Of a stretch of 64,000 nt of DNA, positions 49,519 through 60,769 are shown piece after piece. The notes under the pieces were generated by a model. The model was not told the origin of the DNA. It saw only the letters and a program-made list of their open reading frames with translations, and made no database searches. Made by a program: the position numbers and the translations under genes. Within the stretch, counting starts at the first letter, position 1. Every line of letters starts with the position of its first letter. Source of the stretch: Prunella strophiata (lineage: Eukaryota > Chordata > Aves > Passeriformes > Prunellidae); the NCBI GenBank assembly GCA_036583965.1, contig JAZBQD010000005.1, positions 371,718 to 435,717 on the forward strand, given 5' to 3'.

Positions 49519-50212
49519 CGGTAGTTCATGTTACTGCCGGCGAGGTGCAAAACCGCTCCGTGAGCGCCGAGCTGCGCTCATGCCGAGCGTGAGCTGCCCC
49601 GGGAGGGTCCGAGCGGGCAGAGGACGCTCCCAGAGAAGCCCGAGGAGCCCCTGCGCGAGGAGCCCCAAAGCCCTCCAAGGGCGGCTGCTCTGCGGCCTCG
49701 GGGCAGCCGGAATTTCTCCTTGGAAGGGCTTTTTGGGGAAAGGAGCTCGGGCGAGAGGAAGGAGGGGTCCCCGGGCCGCTCACTTGTTGACGCAGTGGGC
49801 GGCGGTCATCACCCAGTTCCTCTGGATGAGGGAGCCCCCGCAGGTGTGGTGCCAGCCGCCCCCGGAGTAATACTGCAGGGAGATCTGGGCAGGGGGCGAG
49901 ACACTGGGCCGGGGGCTCAGCGCGGGGGTCCCGGCGCGGGGAGAGCCCCGGCACCGGCCCTGGGACGGCGGCAGGACCCACCTGGTAGGGCCCAGGCGTG
50001 CGAGCGCGCCTCGGTGCCGCCGACCACCCGCTGCATGCCATCGAGATCCGCCTCGGAGCAGCGCCCTGGGGACAGAAGGGACGGCGTCAGTGCCCCCGGG
50101 GGAGGGTCAAGGGTCCTCTCCGGAGGCTCCGGGCGGGACTCACCGCACAGGGCGAGCGCGGCGAGGAGCACGAGCTGCAAGCATCATCGTGGAGCGGTGT
50201 CCGGAGTGGGAG
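49519..50212 (-). pseudogene. CELA1 partial inverted pseudogene (promoter and exons 1-3 only)
   Basis: Reverse-strand copy of CELA1 exons 1-3, their introns and the first bases of exon 4, after which homology stops at 49519. The coding frame is broken. One extra T follows ATGATGC at about 50179, putting the start codon out of frame with [13 protein letters not shown]. One extra G in the GCCTGGCCC stretch near 49990 shifts exon 2 again. Exons 4-8, including the catalytic Asp and Ser, are absent. The copied upstream region still carries the E-box and TTAAAG. It cannot encode an elastase. The extra bases could in part be assembly errors, but the truncation alone inactivates it. Confidence 0.85.
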
Positions 50213-51691
50213 CCAGCGGCTGCCCCGCGGGCGCTTTAACGGGGCCGCGGGAGGAGGCGCGGGAAGGGGAGCAGGTGCCGCGGCCCCCCCGAGCGGCCTT
50301 GGCCCCCCTGCCAAAGCACACACGGCGCCCGGGCACCCCAGGGACTCTCCGAGCGCCCCTCGGCGCTGGATCCCAGGCAGACGCTGCCCTGCGCCGCCGC
50401 CTCCCGGCCCCGTGTCCCGCAGCGCTGGCAGCGGCGTGTCCTGCTCTCAGCCCCGGGAGCCCTCGGCTGCAGCTCTCCGTGGCCTCGGCTCGTGGGATGG
50501 TTCCCAGGGCTCGATCCAACACCTGAATGGAGCCGCATGGGCGCCGGGATGGGGAAATCGAGGCACAAACCGGGCACGACCTTCAGCCCCTCCCCAAGCC
50601 CCGGGCACAGCCAGAGCTGCAGCAGGGCTGGGACTCGGCCTCCCTGGGGCCTGAGGTTGGGGCAGAAGGAAGCAGCGATCGGGTTTGAAATAAACCCTGG
50701 AGTTTTGGCCAAAACGGTGTCATTTTTTACCCCTTGAACTCCAAACTGAGGTCGTTTTGAGGGGAACGTTGGCCCTCGAGGCACAGGCCCTGGCATTTGG
50801 GATCACGGGGGTCATGGGGTCCATCTGATCCAAAGAAGTGAATGAAATAAAAAGCACCTGCTGCAGTTCTGCCCTTATCTCCTGGGACAACACCAGACTT
50901 CACAGAACACAATTTCCAAGGAGTGCCACGTTTGCTCTGTCAGCACCAAGGGCACGCGGCGAGGGACAGCGGCAACGGCTCTGCCACACACGGGGACAGC
51001 CCAAGGCAAAGCTGAGCCCCCAGCTGGGGCACAAAGGGCTGTAAACTCATTTTTTGTCAGAACTCAGGATATTCCTCTGACTGCCCTGGATGTTTTGAGC
51101 CCCTGGCAGGGGGCTCAGAGACTTTGGCACACAGCCCAAGACCCCTGTGCCTTTGATCTTGAGCCATGGAAAAAATTACCAACCTTATATGAAGAGTTAC
51201 AAGCCACACAAATTAAGTAGAATAATAATTAGTTTATCACAGGGTGAAAATGTAGAATTTTAGGGTTTTTTATAATAAGGGTTCGGGGGTCAAGATGGAG
51301 GAATTTTGGCATGTTCTGTCCTTCTTTCTCCTTCACAGCCTCCATCTTCTGGTTGATGGTGGCACTTTTGGATTGGCTTAGAGTAGAGTTAGACTCTGTA
51401 ACATGGGTGATAGGTATTGGAAAATAACTGTAAATAATGTACACGTAATTTTTAATAAAAAAGGATAACACCACCCTGGGGACGGGCAGTGCACCATGGA
51501 CTGACCTGCTGAACTGATCTCAGCTGGTCAGGGAGAAAATTTGTTAGATAAGAAACAATAAACAACCTTGAAAACTGCACAAGAAGACTCCTGATCCTTC
51601 TTCGGTTCTCGGGCCAGAACACAGAGACTTTCTAACTGATCAGGGTCATCTCAAGCTCCTGAGAGACCTCTGACAATTTTTGGGCTAAAAA
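50213..51691. repeat. remaining part of the inverted duplicate arm, interrupted by a solo LTR
   Basis: Reverse complement of 43407-44280. Homology runs to the CAT(T)n target at 51049-51054 and resumes after the LTR with GGGCTAAAAAGG (51680-51691), matching CCTTTTTAGCCC at 43407-43418 in the parent arm. This shows that the LTR entered the duplicated copy or its allele, while the parent site is empty. Confidence 0.85.
51055..51673 (+). mobile_element. solo LTR of an endogenous retrovirus
   Basis: A 619-bp element starting TGTCAGA and ending TCTGACA (7-bp perfect inverted ends), flanked by identical 6-bp duplications ATTTTT (51049-51054 and 51674-51679). It has an internal AATAAA at 51557-51562 that fixes the plus orientation. 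No gag, pol or env coding sequence is present, so it is the remnant of LTR-LTR recombination. Confidence 0.85.
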
Positions 51692-52199
51692 GGTGTTATT
51701 TGTGGATTACTGAGATTTTTTGGGATAGTTCTGTGCAGGGACAAGTGTTGGACACATAACTTGTGTCCTATCCAACTCCTGATGTTCCACAGTTCTTTGC
51801 TCCCAGTTGGTCTCTTCCAGCTCAGGATATCCATGATTCCAGGAGTCTGGACATCAGGGAGCACTTGGACCACACTCCTGGATTTCGGGGATCTTTGGGG
51901 TTGTCCTTTGCAGAACCCACAGGTGACCTTTATCACCCTTGCTGGTCCCTCCCACCTCTGGTTATCCCACGATCTGAGAGGTCAGGCACCTTTTTGACAA
52001 CAACCTTGACCACTGAGGTGTTGTCAGCAGTGCCCTTTTGTGGCTGTCCTGCTCAGGGCCAGGAGCTGCCTCGATGATCCTTGTGAGCCCCTCCCAGATC
52101 CCCCCAGATCCCCCCAGCCCTGTGGCCTGGCCCTGTTCCAGCAGAGCCTTTTGGGGGTTTTGGGGGTTCCGGGGTGTGCAGCGGATGCTGCCTGGCCTC

Positions 52200-52252
52200 G
52201 CCTCCAACTTCCTCCATCAAAAGCCTCCAACGGCAGCGGCGGGGCCGGGGCC
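52200..52252 (+). promoter_or_regulatory. BIN2: BIN2 proximal region with a PU.1-type ETS site
   Basis: ACTTCCTC at 52207-52214 is the reverse complement of GAGGAAGT, the PU.1/SPI1 consensus. It lies 38 nt before the start codon, with no TATA box. BIN2 is a leukocyte gene, so a PU.1 site is plausible; use is not shown. Confidence 0.4.
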
Positions 52253-55200
52253 ATGGCCGAGGGCAGGAGCGGCGGCGCCGGGCTCTTCGCCAGGCAGGTC
52301 CAGAAACGCTTCAGCCGCGCCCAGGAGAAGGTACAGAGCTGCCACCCACCCCCAAATCCCACCTGCAACTCGGTTTGTCCTCCTTTCCCACCACAGTGCC
52401 CCCGGGGTGCCCCAAAGGCAGAGCTCAGCAGCTCTGGGTGCTCAGAGGGTGGGAATTTGGGGGTTTCTGGGTCAATGTCATCGTGGCTCCAAGGCGTTGG
52501 AGGATGGCGTCTCCCAAAGCTCCCCAAGACATTTTGGCTTCTCTAATGGTGGTCAGAGGGTGGGGGGTTTCTACCCAAAACGCCTTGCAGAGGTTATGGG
52601 GGGCTGTGGGGTGGTGGCACAGGGTCCCTGGGCTGGCTGGCACTGAGGGTGCCCAGCAGGACCTGGCGTGGCTGGTGGTCCCAGGAGCGTTGGTGACATT
52701 GGCAGGGGCCCACAGGAAGAGAGGGGGAAGGGCTGCGGAAGCGCCACGAGCAGGAAAATTCTCAGCTGCTTTGGGGCACTTTGGGGGGCCTCTTTCCTTT
52801 CCTCTCCCCTAAAAGTAGCTGTGACTCCCCTTTTGGGGGTGACACAAAGACCCCTTTCAAACCCTCACCCTCCCGGGTTTCCTGGCCAGGGCTCGGTGCT
52901 AAATTTGGCTTTCCCACGGCTCAATCATCCCAGGCCAGGCTCTGGCTGCTTCCTGCACACTGCAAATCTCCCTCCCAGCCTGTCCTGGCCTCTTCCCAGG
53001 GGGCCCAACCTCTTCCTGGACATCCCAAATCTCCCTCTGACCCAGCCCCAACCTCTTCCTGGACATCCCAAATCTCCCTCTGACCCAGCCCCAACCTCTT
53101 CCTGGACACTCCAAAGCTCCCCACTCCCAGCCCTGGTCCCTTCGTGTGGGGGTCAGGCTGTTTGTGGACACCCAAAAAGTCCCTCCTGCCTGGCCCAGCT
53201 TTTTCCTGGGGGGTTCAGCCTCCTCCTGGACACCTTGAATTTCCCCCCATCTGGCTTCAGTCGTTTTCCAGAGGGTCACCCTCCTCCTGGGCACTCCAAA
53301 ACTCCTTCATGCCTGGCCCCAGCCTCTTCTCAGGGGAGCTCAATCTCTTCCTGGACACCCCAAAGCTGCCCCAAGTCCAGACTCAGCCTCTTCCCAGGAG
53401 GTTCAGCCTGGACACCCCAAATCTCCCCCACCCAGGGCAGCCTCTCAGCTCTCCTTCAGCCTCAGACCCTCCTCATCCTCCTCATGGTCGGGGCTCAGAG
53501 TGTTTTGGGGTGCACAGGACTGCACCCCCAGGGTTTAGGTTGGGAGGTAGATTGGCACCCAAAAATTCACTGCTTTCTGAAAGAAATAAAAGCCCTGATG
53601 GACGCAGTGAAATTTTGCATTTCCACATAAATCCTGCCCTGCCAGGTCCTCGGTGACCCCTCAGGGGGTTTTGGGGGGCCCGGGGGGCACAGCCGATGAC
53701 CTCGGGGCGTGGTGGGACCTCGTCCCCTCCCTCTCCCTCCCAGGTTCTGCAAAAATTGGGCAAAACGGTGGAAACCAAAGATGAGCAGTTCGAGCAGAGC
53801 GCCTACAACTTCCAGCTGCAACAGGTGACAGGGGGACAGCGGGGACATTGGGGACACCCACAGGGGGACACCGGGGACATTGGGGACACCCACAGGGGGA
53901 CACCGGGGACATTGGGGACACCCACAGGGGGACACTGGGGACATTGGGGACACCCACAGGGGGACACCGGGGACATTGGGGACACCCACAGAGGGTCCCT
54001 GTCCCCCCCCCAGCCCCGAGGACAGCCCTGACCCCCCCTCGCCGCCGTGTTTTGCAGAGCGAGGGTCACAAACTCTACAAGGAGCTCAAGAGGTTCGTGG
54101 ATGCCGTGAGAGGTGTGGAACCGAGCCGGGATTTCCCAGGGAAAGCCGGGAGGGACCCGGGGCGGAGCCGGGACAATGAATGAGGAATAGCAGAGGAAAG
54201 AAATCATGCTTGTAATGAATAAGTTGTTCATAAAATATCGGTATTAAATCAAAAGAAAGAATAAATAAAAATAAATGTTGAGAATGAATAGATTGTAAGC
54301 TATGAAAGGATAATAAAGAGAAAATAGTTAATAAAAATACTATACATGGGATAATATATATGTTATATATGAGATATATATCTTACATATATGACATATG
54401 CAACTTGTATTTTTATATCTTATTATGTATTAAATACATATGGGATAATAAAGACATAAAAATAATACAGAGATAATGAAGAGATAAGAATAATAGATAT
54501 TAAAGATAAAATAATAATATAAATACTGTATGTGGCTTAATAGATAATAAATACATACAGGCTACATATTATATATATCTTATATATAAGATATTAAATA
54601 GAAAAACAGATAATGCATATATTGTCTGTTGGATTTATATGCAATACATGGGATAATAGAGACAATAACTAAAATTATTTTAAATAATAAAAATTATATT
54701 AAATATTATTTTATTTTATTATTATTTTAAATAATAATATTAAAAATATTTTAAATAATACCCCTGGGCTAACACACAACAGACAGCAGTGAATGAATTG
54801 ATAACAATCAGGAATAAATGATAGTGATACAGGTAAAGGTAAAGGTAAAGGTAAAGGTAAAGGTAAAGGTAAAGGTAAAGGTAAAGGTAAAGGTAAAGGT
54901 AATAATGATGATAATGATGATGATGATGATGATGATGATGATGCCGGATGTCTGTGCCCCCAGGGATGCACGAGAGCTCCCGCAGAGTGGCCGAGACGCT
55001 GCAGGAGATTTACAGCCCCGAGTGGGACGGGCACGAGGAGCTCCGGGCCATCGCCGAGGTGAGCCCTGGCTGTGCCCGAGGGTCCCCCGGAAGCCTGGGG
55101 GGGTTGGGGGATGCCGGTGTCACTGCTGTCCCTGTCCCTGTCCCCCCAGAGCAATGACCTCCTGTGGGATGACTACGAGGCCAAGTTGGCCGACCAAGCC

Positions 55201-58200
55201 CTGCGGCTCATGGAGAATTACCTGGCTCAGTTCGGGGACTTCAAGGTGCCGCCCCGCGCGGTCGGGCGGGGTTGGGGACAGGGGGAGCGCGGGGGGGATC
55301 CTGGCTCACCTGTCCCCCCCTCCCCAGGAGCGCATCGCCAAGCGGGGCCGAAAGCTCGTGGACTACGACAGCGCCCGGCACCACCTGGAGGCTCTGCAGA
55401 GCGCCAAGAAAAAGGACGAGGCCAAAATCGCCAAGGTTGGGACTCCCCGGGCACAGCCCCCCCGGGTGGGGACAGTCCCCCGGCCGTGGGGACAAAGCCA
55501 CGGCGCCCCCCCCGTCCCTCCCCGCAGGCCGAGGAGGAGTTCAATAAAGCCCAGGCGGTGTTTGAGGACCTGAACAGGGACCTGCGGGAGGAGCTGCCCG
55601 TCCTGTACGGCAGGTACGGGGTGGCGGAGGGCGGGGGACACCGCGGGGCTCGGGGACGTGCAGGGGGCTGGGGGACACTGCAGGGATTTGGGGACATCGC
55701 GGGGCTCGGGGACGTGCAGGGGGCTGGGGGACACTGCAGGGATTTGGGAACATCGTGGGGCTGGAGGTCACCGTGGGGGTTGTCAGGCTGGGGGACATCA
55801 CAAGGGCTTGGGGACATCACAAGGGCTTGGGGACATCGTGGGACAAGGGGACATGGCAGGGATAGGGGGACATGGTAGGGCCTGGGGGACATGAAAAGGC
55901 GTGGGGCCGTCACAGAAGGGGGGATGGGGGACATTGTGGGGCTGGGGGACATCGTTGTTAGGGCGTCCCCAGGTGTCCCCAGACGTCCCCAGACGTCCCC
56001 AGGTGTCCCCAGGTGTCCCCAGGTGTCCCCAGACGTCCCCAGACGTCCCCAGGTGTCCCCAGGTGTCCCCAGACGTCCCCAGGTGTCCCCAGGTGTCCCC
56101 AGACGTCCCCAGACGTCCCCAGGTGTCCCCAGGTGTCCCCAGGTGTCCCCAGGTGTCCCCAGGTGTCCCCAGGTGTCCCCAGGTGTCCCCAGACGTCCCC
56201 AGGTGTCCCCAGGTGTCCCCAGACGTCCCCAGACGTCCCCAGGTGTCCCCAGACGTCCCCAGACGTCCCCAGGTGTCCCCAGGTGTCCCCAGACGTCCCC
56301 AGGTGTCCCCAGACGTCCCCAGGTGTCCCCAGACGTCCCCAGGTGTCCCCAGGTGTCCCCAGGTGTCCCCAGGTGTCCCCAGACGTCCCCAGACGTCCCC
56401 AGGTGTCCCCAGGTGTCCCCAGGTGTCCCCAGACGTCCCCAGGTGTCCCCAGGTGTCCCCAGGTGTCCCCAGGTGTCCCCAGGTGTCCCCAGGTGTCCCC
56501 AGACGTCCCCAGACGTCCCCAGACGTCCCCAGGTGTCCCCAGACGTCCCCAGACGTCCCCAGACGTCCCCAGGTGTCCCCAGACGTCCCCAGACGTCCCC
56601 AGACGTCCCCAGACGTCCCCAGGTGTCCCCAGACGTCCCCAGGTGTCCCCAGACGTCCCCAGACGTCCCCAGACGTCCCCAGGTGTCCCCAGGTGTCCCC
56701 AGACGTCCCCAGACGTCCCCAGGTGTCCCCAGACGTCCCCAGACGTCCCCAGACGTCCCCAGACGTCCCCAGGTGTCCCCAGGTGTCCCCAGGTGTCCCC
56801 AGACGTCCCCAGGTGTCCCCAGGTGTCCCCAGACGTCCCCAGACGTCCCCAGACGTCCCCAGGTGTCCCCAGGTGTCCCCAGACGTCCCCAGACGTCCCC
56901 AGGTGTCCCCAGACGTCCCCAGGTGTCCCCAGGTGTCCCCAGGTGTCCCCAGGTGTCCCCAGGTGTCCCCAGACGTCCCCAGGTGTCCCCAGACGTCCCC
57001 AGGTGTCCCCAGACGTCCCCAGGTGTCCCCAGGTGTCCCCAGACGTCCCCAGGTGTCCCCAGACGTCCCCAGGTGTCCCCAGGTGTCCCCAGGTGTCCCC
57101 AGGTGTCCCCAGGTGTCCCCAGGTGTCCCCAGACGTCCCCAGGTGTCCCCAGGTGTCCCCAGATGTCCCCAGGTGTCCCCAGGTGTCCCCAGGTGTCCCC
57201 AGGTGTCCCCAGGTGTCCCCAGACGTCCCCAGGTGTCCCCAGGTGTCCCCAGACGTCCCCAGACGTCCCCAGGTGTCCCCAGGTGTCCCCAGACGTCCCC
57301 AGACGTCCCCAGGTGTCCCCAGGTGTCCCCAGGTGTCCCCAGGTGTCCCCAGGTGTCCCCAGGTGTCCCCAGATGTCCCCCAGGTGTCCCCAGGTGTCCC
57401 CAGGTGTCCCCAGACGTCCCCAGACGTCCCCAGGTGTCCCCAGGTGTCCCCAGACGTCCCCAGGTGTCCCCAGGTGTCCCCAGGTGTCCCCAGACGTCCC
57501 CAGGTGTCCCCAGGTGTCCCCAGGTGTCCCCAGGTGTCCCCAGACGTCCCCAGGTGTCCCCAGGTGTCCCCAGGTGTCCCCAGACGTCCCCAGGTGTCCC
57601 CAGGTGTCCCCAGGTGTCCCCAGACGTCCCCAGGTGTCCCCAGGTGTCCCCAGGTGTCCCCAGGTGTCCCCAGGTGTCCCCAGGTGTCCCCAGGTGTCCC
57701 CAGACGTCCCCAGGTGTCCCCAGGTGTCCCCAGACGTCCCCAGGTGTCCCCAAGTGTCCCCAGGTGTCCCCAGGTGTCCCCAGACGTCCCCAGGTGTCCC
57801 CAGGTGTCCCCAGACGTCCCCAGGTGTCCCCAGGTGTCCCCAGACGTCCCCAGACGTCCCCAGGTGTCCCCAGGTGTCCCCAGACGTCCCCAGACGTCCC
57901 CAGGTGTCCCCAGACGTCCCCAGGTGTCCCCAGGTGTCCCCAGACGTCCCCAGGTGTCCCCAGGTGTCCCCAGGTGTCCCCAGGTGTCCCCAGACGTCCC
58001 CAGGTGTCCCCAGGTGTCCCCAGGTGTCCCCAGGTGTCCCCAGACGTCCCCAGGTGTCCCCAGGTGTCCCCAGGTGTCCCCAGACGTCCCCAGGTGTCCC
58101 CAGACGTCCCCAGGTGTCCCCAGACGTCCCCAGGTGTCCCCAGACGTCCCCAGGTGTCCCCAGACGTCCCCAGACGTCCCCAGGTGTCCCCAGACGTCCC

Positions 58201-60690
58201 CAGGTGTCCCCAGGTGTCCCCAGACGTCCCCAGGTGTCCCCAGACGTCCCCAGACGTCCCCAGGTGTCCCCAGGTGTCCCCAGGTGTCCCCAGACGTCCC
58301 CAGGTGTCCCCAGACGTCCCCAGACGTCCCCAGGTGTCCCCAGACGTCCCCAGACGTCCCCAGGTGTCCCCAGGTGTCCCCAGACGTCCCCAGGTGTCCC
58401 CAGACGTCCCCAGACGTCCCCAGACGTCCCCAGGTGTCCCCAGGTGTCCCCAGACGTCCCCAGGTGTCCCCAGGTGTCCCCAGGTGTCCCCAGGTGTCCC
58501 CAGACGTCCCCAGACGTCCCCAGACGTCCCCAGGTGTCCCCAGGTGTCCCCAGGTGTCCCCAGACGTCCCCAGGTGTCCCCAGGTGTCCCCAGACGTCCC
58601 CAGACGTCCCCAGGTGTCCCCAGACGTCCCCAGACGTCCCCAGGTGTCCCCAGGTGTCCCCAGACGTCCCCAGGTGTCCCCAGACGTCCCCAGACGTCCC
58701 CAGACGTCCCCAGGTGTCCCCAGGTGTCCCCAGGTGTCCCCAGGTGTCCCCAGGTGTCCCCAGGTGTCCCCAGGTGTCCCCAGACGTCCCCAGACGTCCC
58801 CAGACGTCCCCAGGTGTCCCCAGACGTCCCCAGGTGTCCCCAGGTGTCCCCAGGTGTCCCCAGGTGTCCCCAGACGTCCCCAGACGTCCCCAGGTGTCCC
58901 CAGGTGTCCCCAGACGTCCCCAGACGTCCCCAGGCGTCCCCAGGTGTCCCCAGGTGTCCCCAGACGTCCCCAGGTGTCCACGCCGGTGCTGTTCCCCGCC
59001 CCTCCAGAGTCCTTGCTCATCGTTTCATTCATTCATTCAGAGCAGCCCCCGGGGTGTCCCCCGGTGTTGGGGGCCCTGCTGAGCCCCCCGGTGATGGGGG
59101 GCACCTGGGGGGTCCCCTGAAGTGTTTCTGTGTCCCCCCTCCCCAGCTCAACCGGGACCTGTACGAGGTGATGAGCAAACTGGAGAAGCAGCACTCGAGC
59201 AAGGTGTTCATCATCAAAGGTGTCCCCAGGTAACACCCGCGGGAGATGAGGGGACAGCGGAGGCTGAGGGGACAATTCGCCCCCAGCCCCCACAAATGCG
59301 ATGGAGGCTGCGGTCCCAAAGCCCTGGGGAAGGGGGGGTGGGGGTCTGCCAGGGACGGGCTGAAGGAGCTTCTTGGTGGGCCTGGGCAATTATCGGGCTC
59401 CTGCTGGATGGGGAAGTGTCAGCTGCAGGCTGGGACGGTGACACCCCAGGGACGCTTGGGGACACCCCAGCCTGAACCCCTCTGTCCCCCCGCCCCCAGC
59501 AACCGCCGCTCGCTGGTCATCTCCGCGCCCGTGAGCCCCCCGGCCATGTTCCCCTGCCCGGACAAGGCGCCCGTGCTGGACGCGGAGGTGACACCGGTGT
59601 CCCCCGGCGGGGGCGGCGCCGACACCGACACCGGCACCGGCACCGGCACCGGCACCAACGCGGAGCTGGGGGCTGCTTCCCCCGGGCCGCCCCCGGCCTC
59701 GCCCGCCAGCGGGGGCTCCCTGGACACGGCGTCGGTGTCCAGCGAGGAGAGCGCGGAGCTCGGCCCCGGCGGCGACAACGCGCTCCCGGAGCAGGCGACA
59801 TCGGTGACAGAGTCAGTGTCCAGCGGGGAGAGCGCAGAGCCCGGCCCCGGCGGCGACAACAAGCCCTCGGAGCAGGCGACATCGGTGACAGGGTCGGTGT
59901 CCGGCGAGGAGACCCCGGAGCCCCTCTCCAAGCCCGACTCTCTGTCCCCTGGCCAGGAGCCACCGGCGACAGCCGCGCAGCCGGGGGGTGACAGCGGGGC
60001 GCGGGGGGTGGCCGAGGGCATCGCCACCTCCCTGGCGTCACTGATTTTATCCGAGGCCATTGCCCAGGCCGCTGGCACCTTGTCCCCGGAGGCGGGGAAA
60101 GCCGCGGACACGGCAGGGGACAGCACGGCCACCGGCGCCGAGGGTCGGGCACGGCCCGCCGTGCCGCCGTCCCCCGGCGCAGATGTCCCCTGCCATGTCC
60201 TCGGTCCCGCGGCGGCGGCACCCGAGTGTCCCCGGGAGCCGTGCCAGCTCGGCGGTGAGCGGGGACAGCGCGGTGACACCGAGGACAGCGCGGAGGCGGC
60301 GGATGTGGAGCCAGAGGTGCGCAGAACTCGGGTGGGAAAGTTCCGGGGGACGCGCACGGGAGGATTCCTGGCTGGGGGACACCCGGGCGGGATGTGGGGA
60401 CACGGGGCAGGCCCGGGGGACAAAGCCAGCCCGGGGGACACCCTCTGTCCTAACCCTAACCCTAACCCGGACCTGCCCCTCCCCGCGGCGCCGGAGCCCC
60501 CCTGGATCCCCAACCCGGGGGGTGCTCGGTCCCTTTTGGGTGGGATTCAACGGTGCCAGTGCCACCCCCGTGTCTCTCCCAGGGCTGTTCCGGGACACCG
60601 GAGCAGGACACGAGCCAGGACACGAGCCGGGACCCCTCAGGTGGTGCAGACCCCCTCCAGGATCCCCCCGAGTTCCTCAGCACCCTGTGA
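52253..60690 (+). CDS. BIN2: BIN2: bridging integrator 2 (BAR-domain protein of leukocytes); one exon missing
   Basis: N-BAR protein that binds and curves membranes; in mammals it acts in leukocyte podosomes, migration and phagocytosis. Exons found: 52253-52330, 53744-53824, 54058-54112, 54964-55058, 55150-55245, 55328-55435, 55528-55613, 59147-59229, 59500-60316, 60583-60690. The start [20 protein letters not shown] gives the amphipathic helix. The BAR helices follow ([89 protein letters not shown]). A 272-codon acidic, Pro/Ser/Gly-rich tail exon and a last exon ending FLSTL complete it. Exon 55528-55613 ends with two bases of a codon, while 59147 starts a codon. The human exon IGCYVTIFQNISNLRD...MSK is absent, and the frame cannot close without it. 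A 10-bp array fills that interval. With a 76-nt exon restored, length would be about 560 residues (human 565). Confidence 0.94.
52960..53450. repeat. degenerate minisatellite, about 40 bp unit, in BIN2 intron 1
   Basis: Imperfect copies around CCTCTTCCTGGACATCCCAA. The rest of intron 1 shows nothing else. Confidence 0.7.
53828..54000. repeat. minisatellite, 32 bp unit (GGGGACATTGGGGACACCC)
   Basis: Five near-identical copies directly after the donor of BIN2 exon 53744-53824. Confidence 0.92.
54225..54770. repeat. AT-rich low-complexity sequence in BIN2 intron 3
   Basis: ATATAT/AATAAT-rich block, in sharp contrast to the GC-rich surroundings. Confidence 0.8.
54829..54945. repeat. (GGTAAA)n followed by (GAT)n
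   Basis: Twelve perfect hexamers, then about ten GAT/AAT triplets, ending 18 bp before the acceptor of BIN2 exon 54964-55058. The hexamer contains GGTAAA, itself donor-like. Confidence 0.95.
55966..58978. repeat. 3.0 kb tandem array, 10-bp unit in two variants (AGGTGTCCCC / AGACGTCCCC)
   Basis: About 300 units in the BIN2 intron after exon 55528-55613. Nearly every unit is one of two forms differing at two adjacent positions (GT or AC). Rare exceptions are AGATGTCCCC (57161, 57371), AAGTGTCCCC (57751) and AGGCGTCCCC (58931). Only one length change, an extra C near 57380, is visible. Open on all strands, non-coding. Confidence 0.98.
60449..60468. repeat. interstitial telomere-like CCCTAA repeats
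   Basis: Three perfect copies of CCCTAA plus flanking CC in the last BIN2 intron. Confidence 0.8.
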
Positions 60691-60762
60691 TCCCACGGGA
60701 AATGCGGCGCCTTCCCCAAATTCATTCCTCAAGAAGTATTTCCCAGCCCCCATCCCGTCCGA

Positions 60763-60768
60763 AATAAA
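60763..60768 (+). other. BIN2: BIN2 poly(A) signal
   Basis: Canonical AATAAA 72 nt after the TGA stop at 60688-60690. A short 3' UTR fits. Confidence 0.7.
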
Positions 60769-60769
60769 G

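Noticed and set aside
55891..59233. Open frames of more than 1000 codons on both strands in the 10-bp array
   Set aside because: All frames of a stop-free 10-bp unit stay open. PQVSPGVPR repeats are not a protein, and the region is a BIN2 intron.
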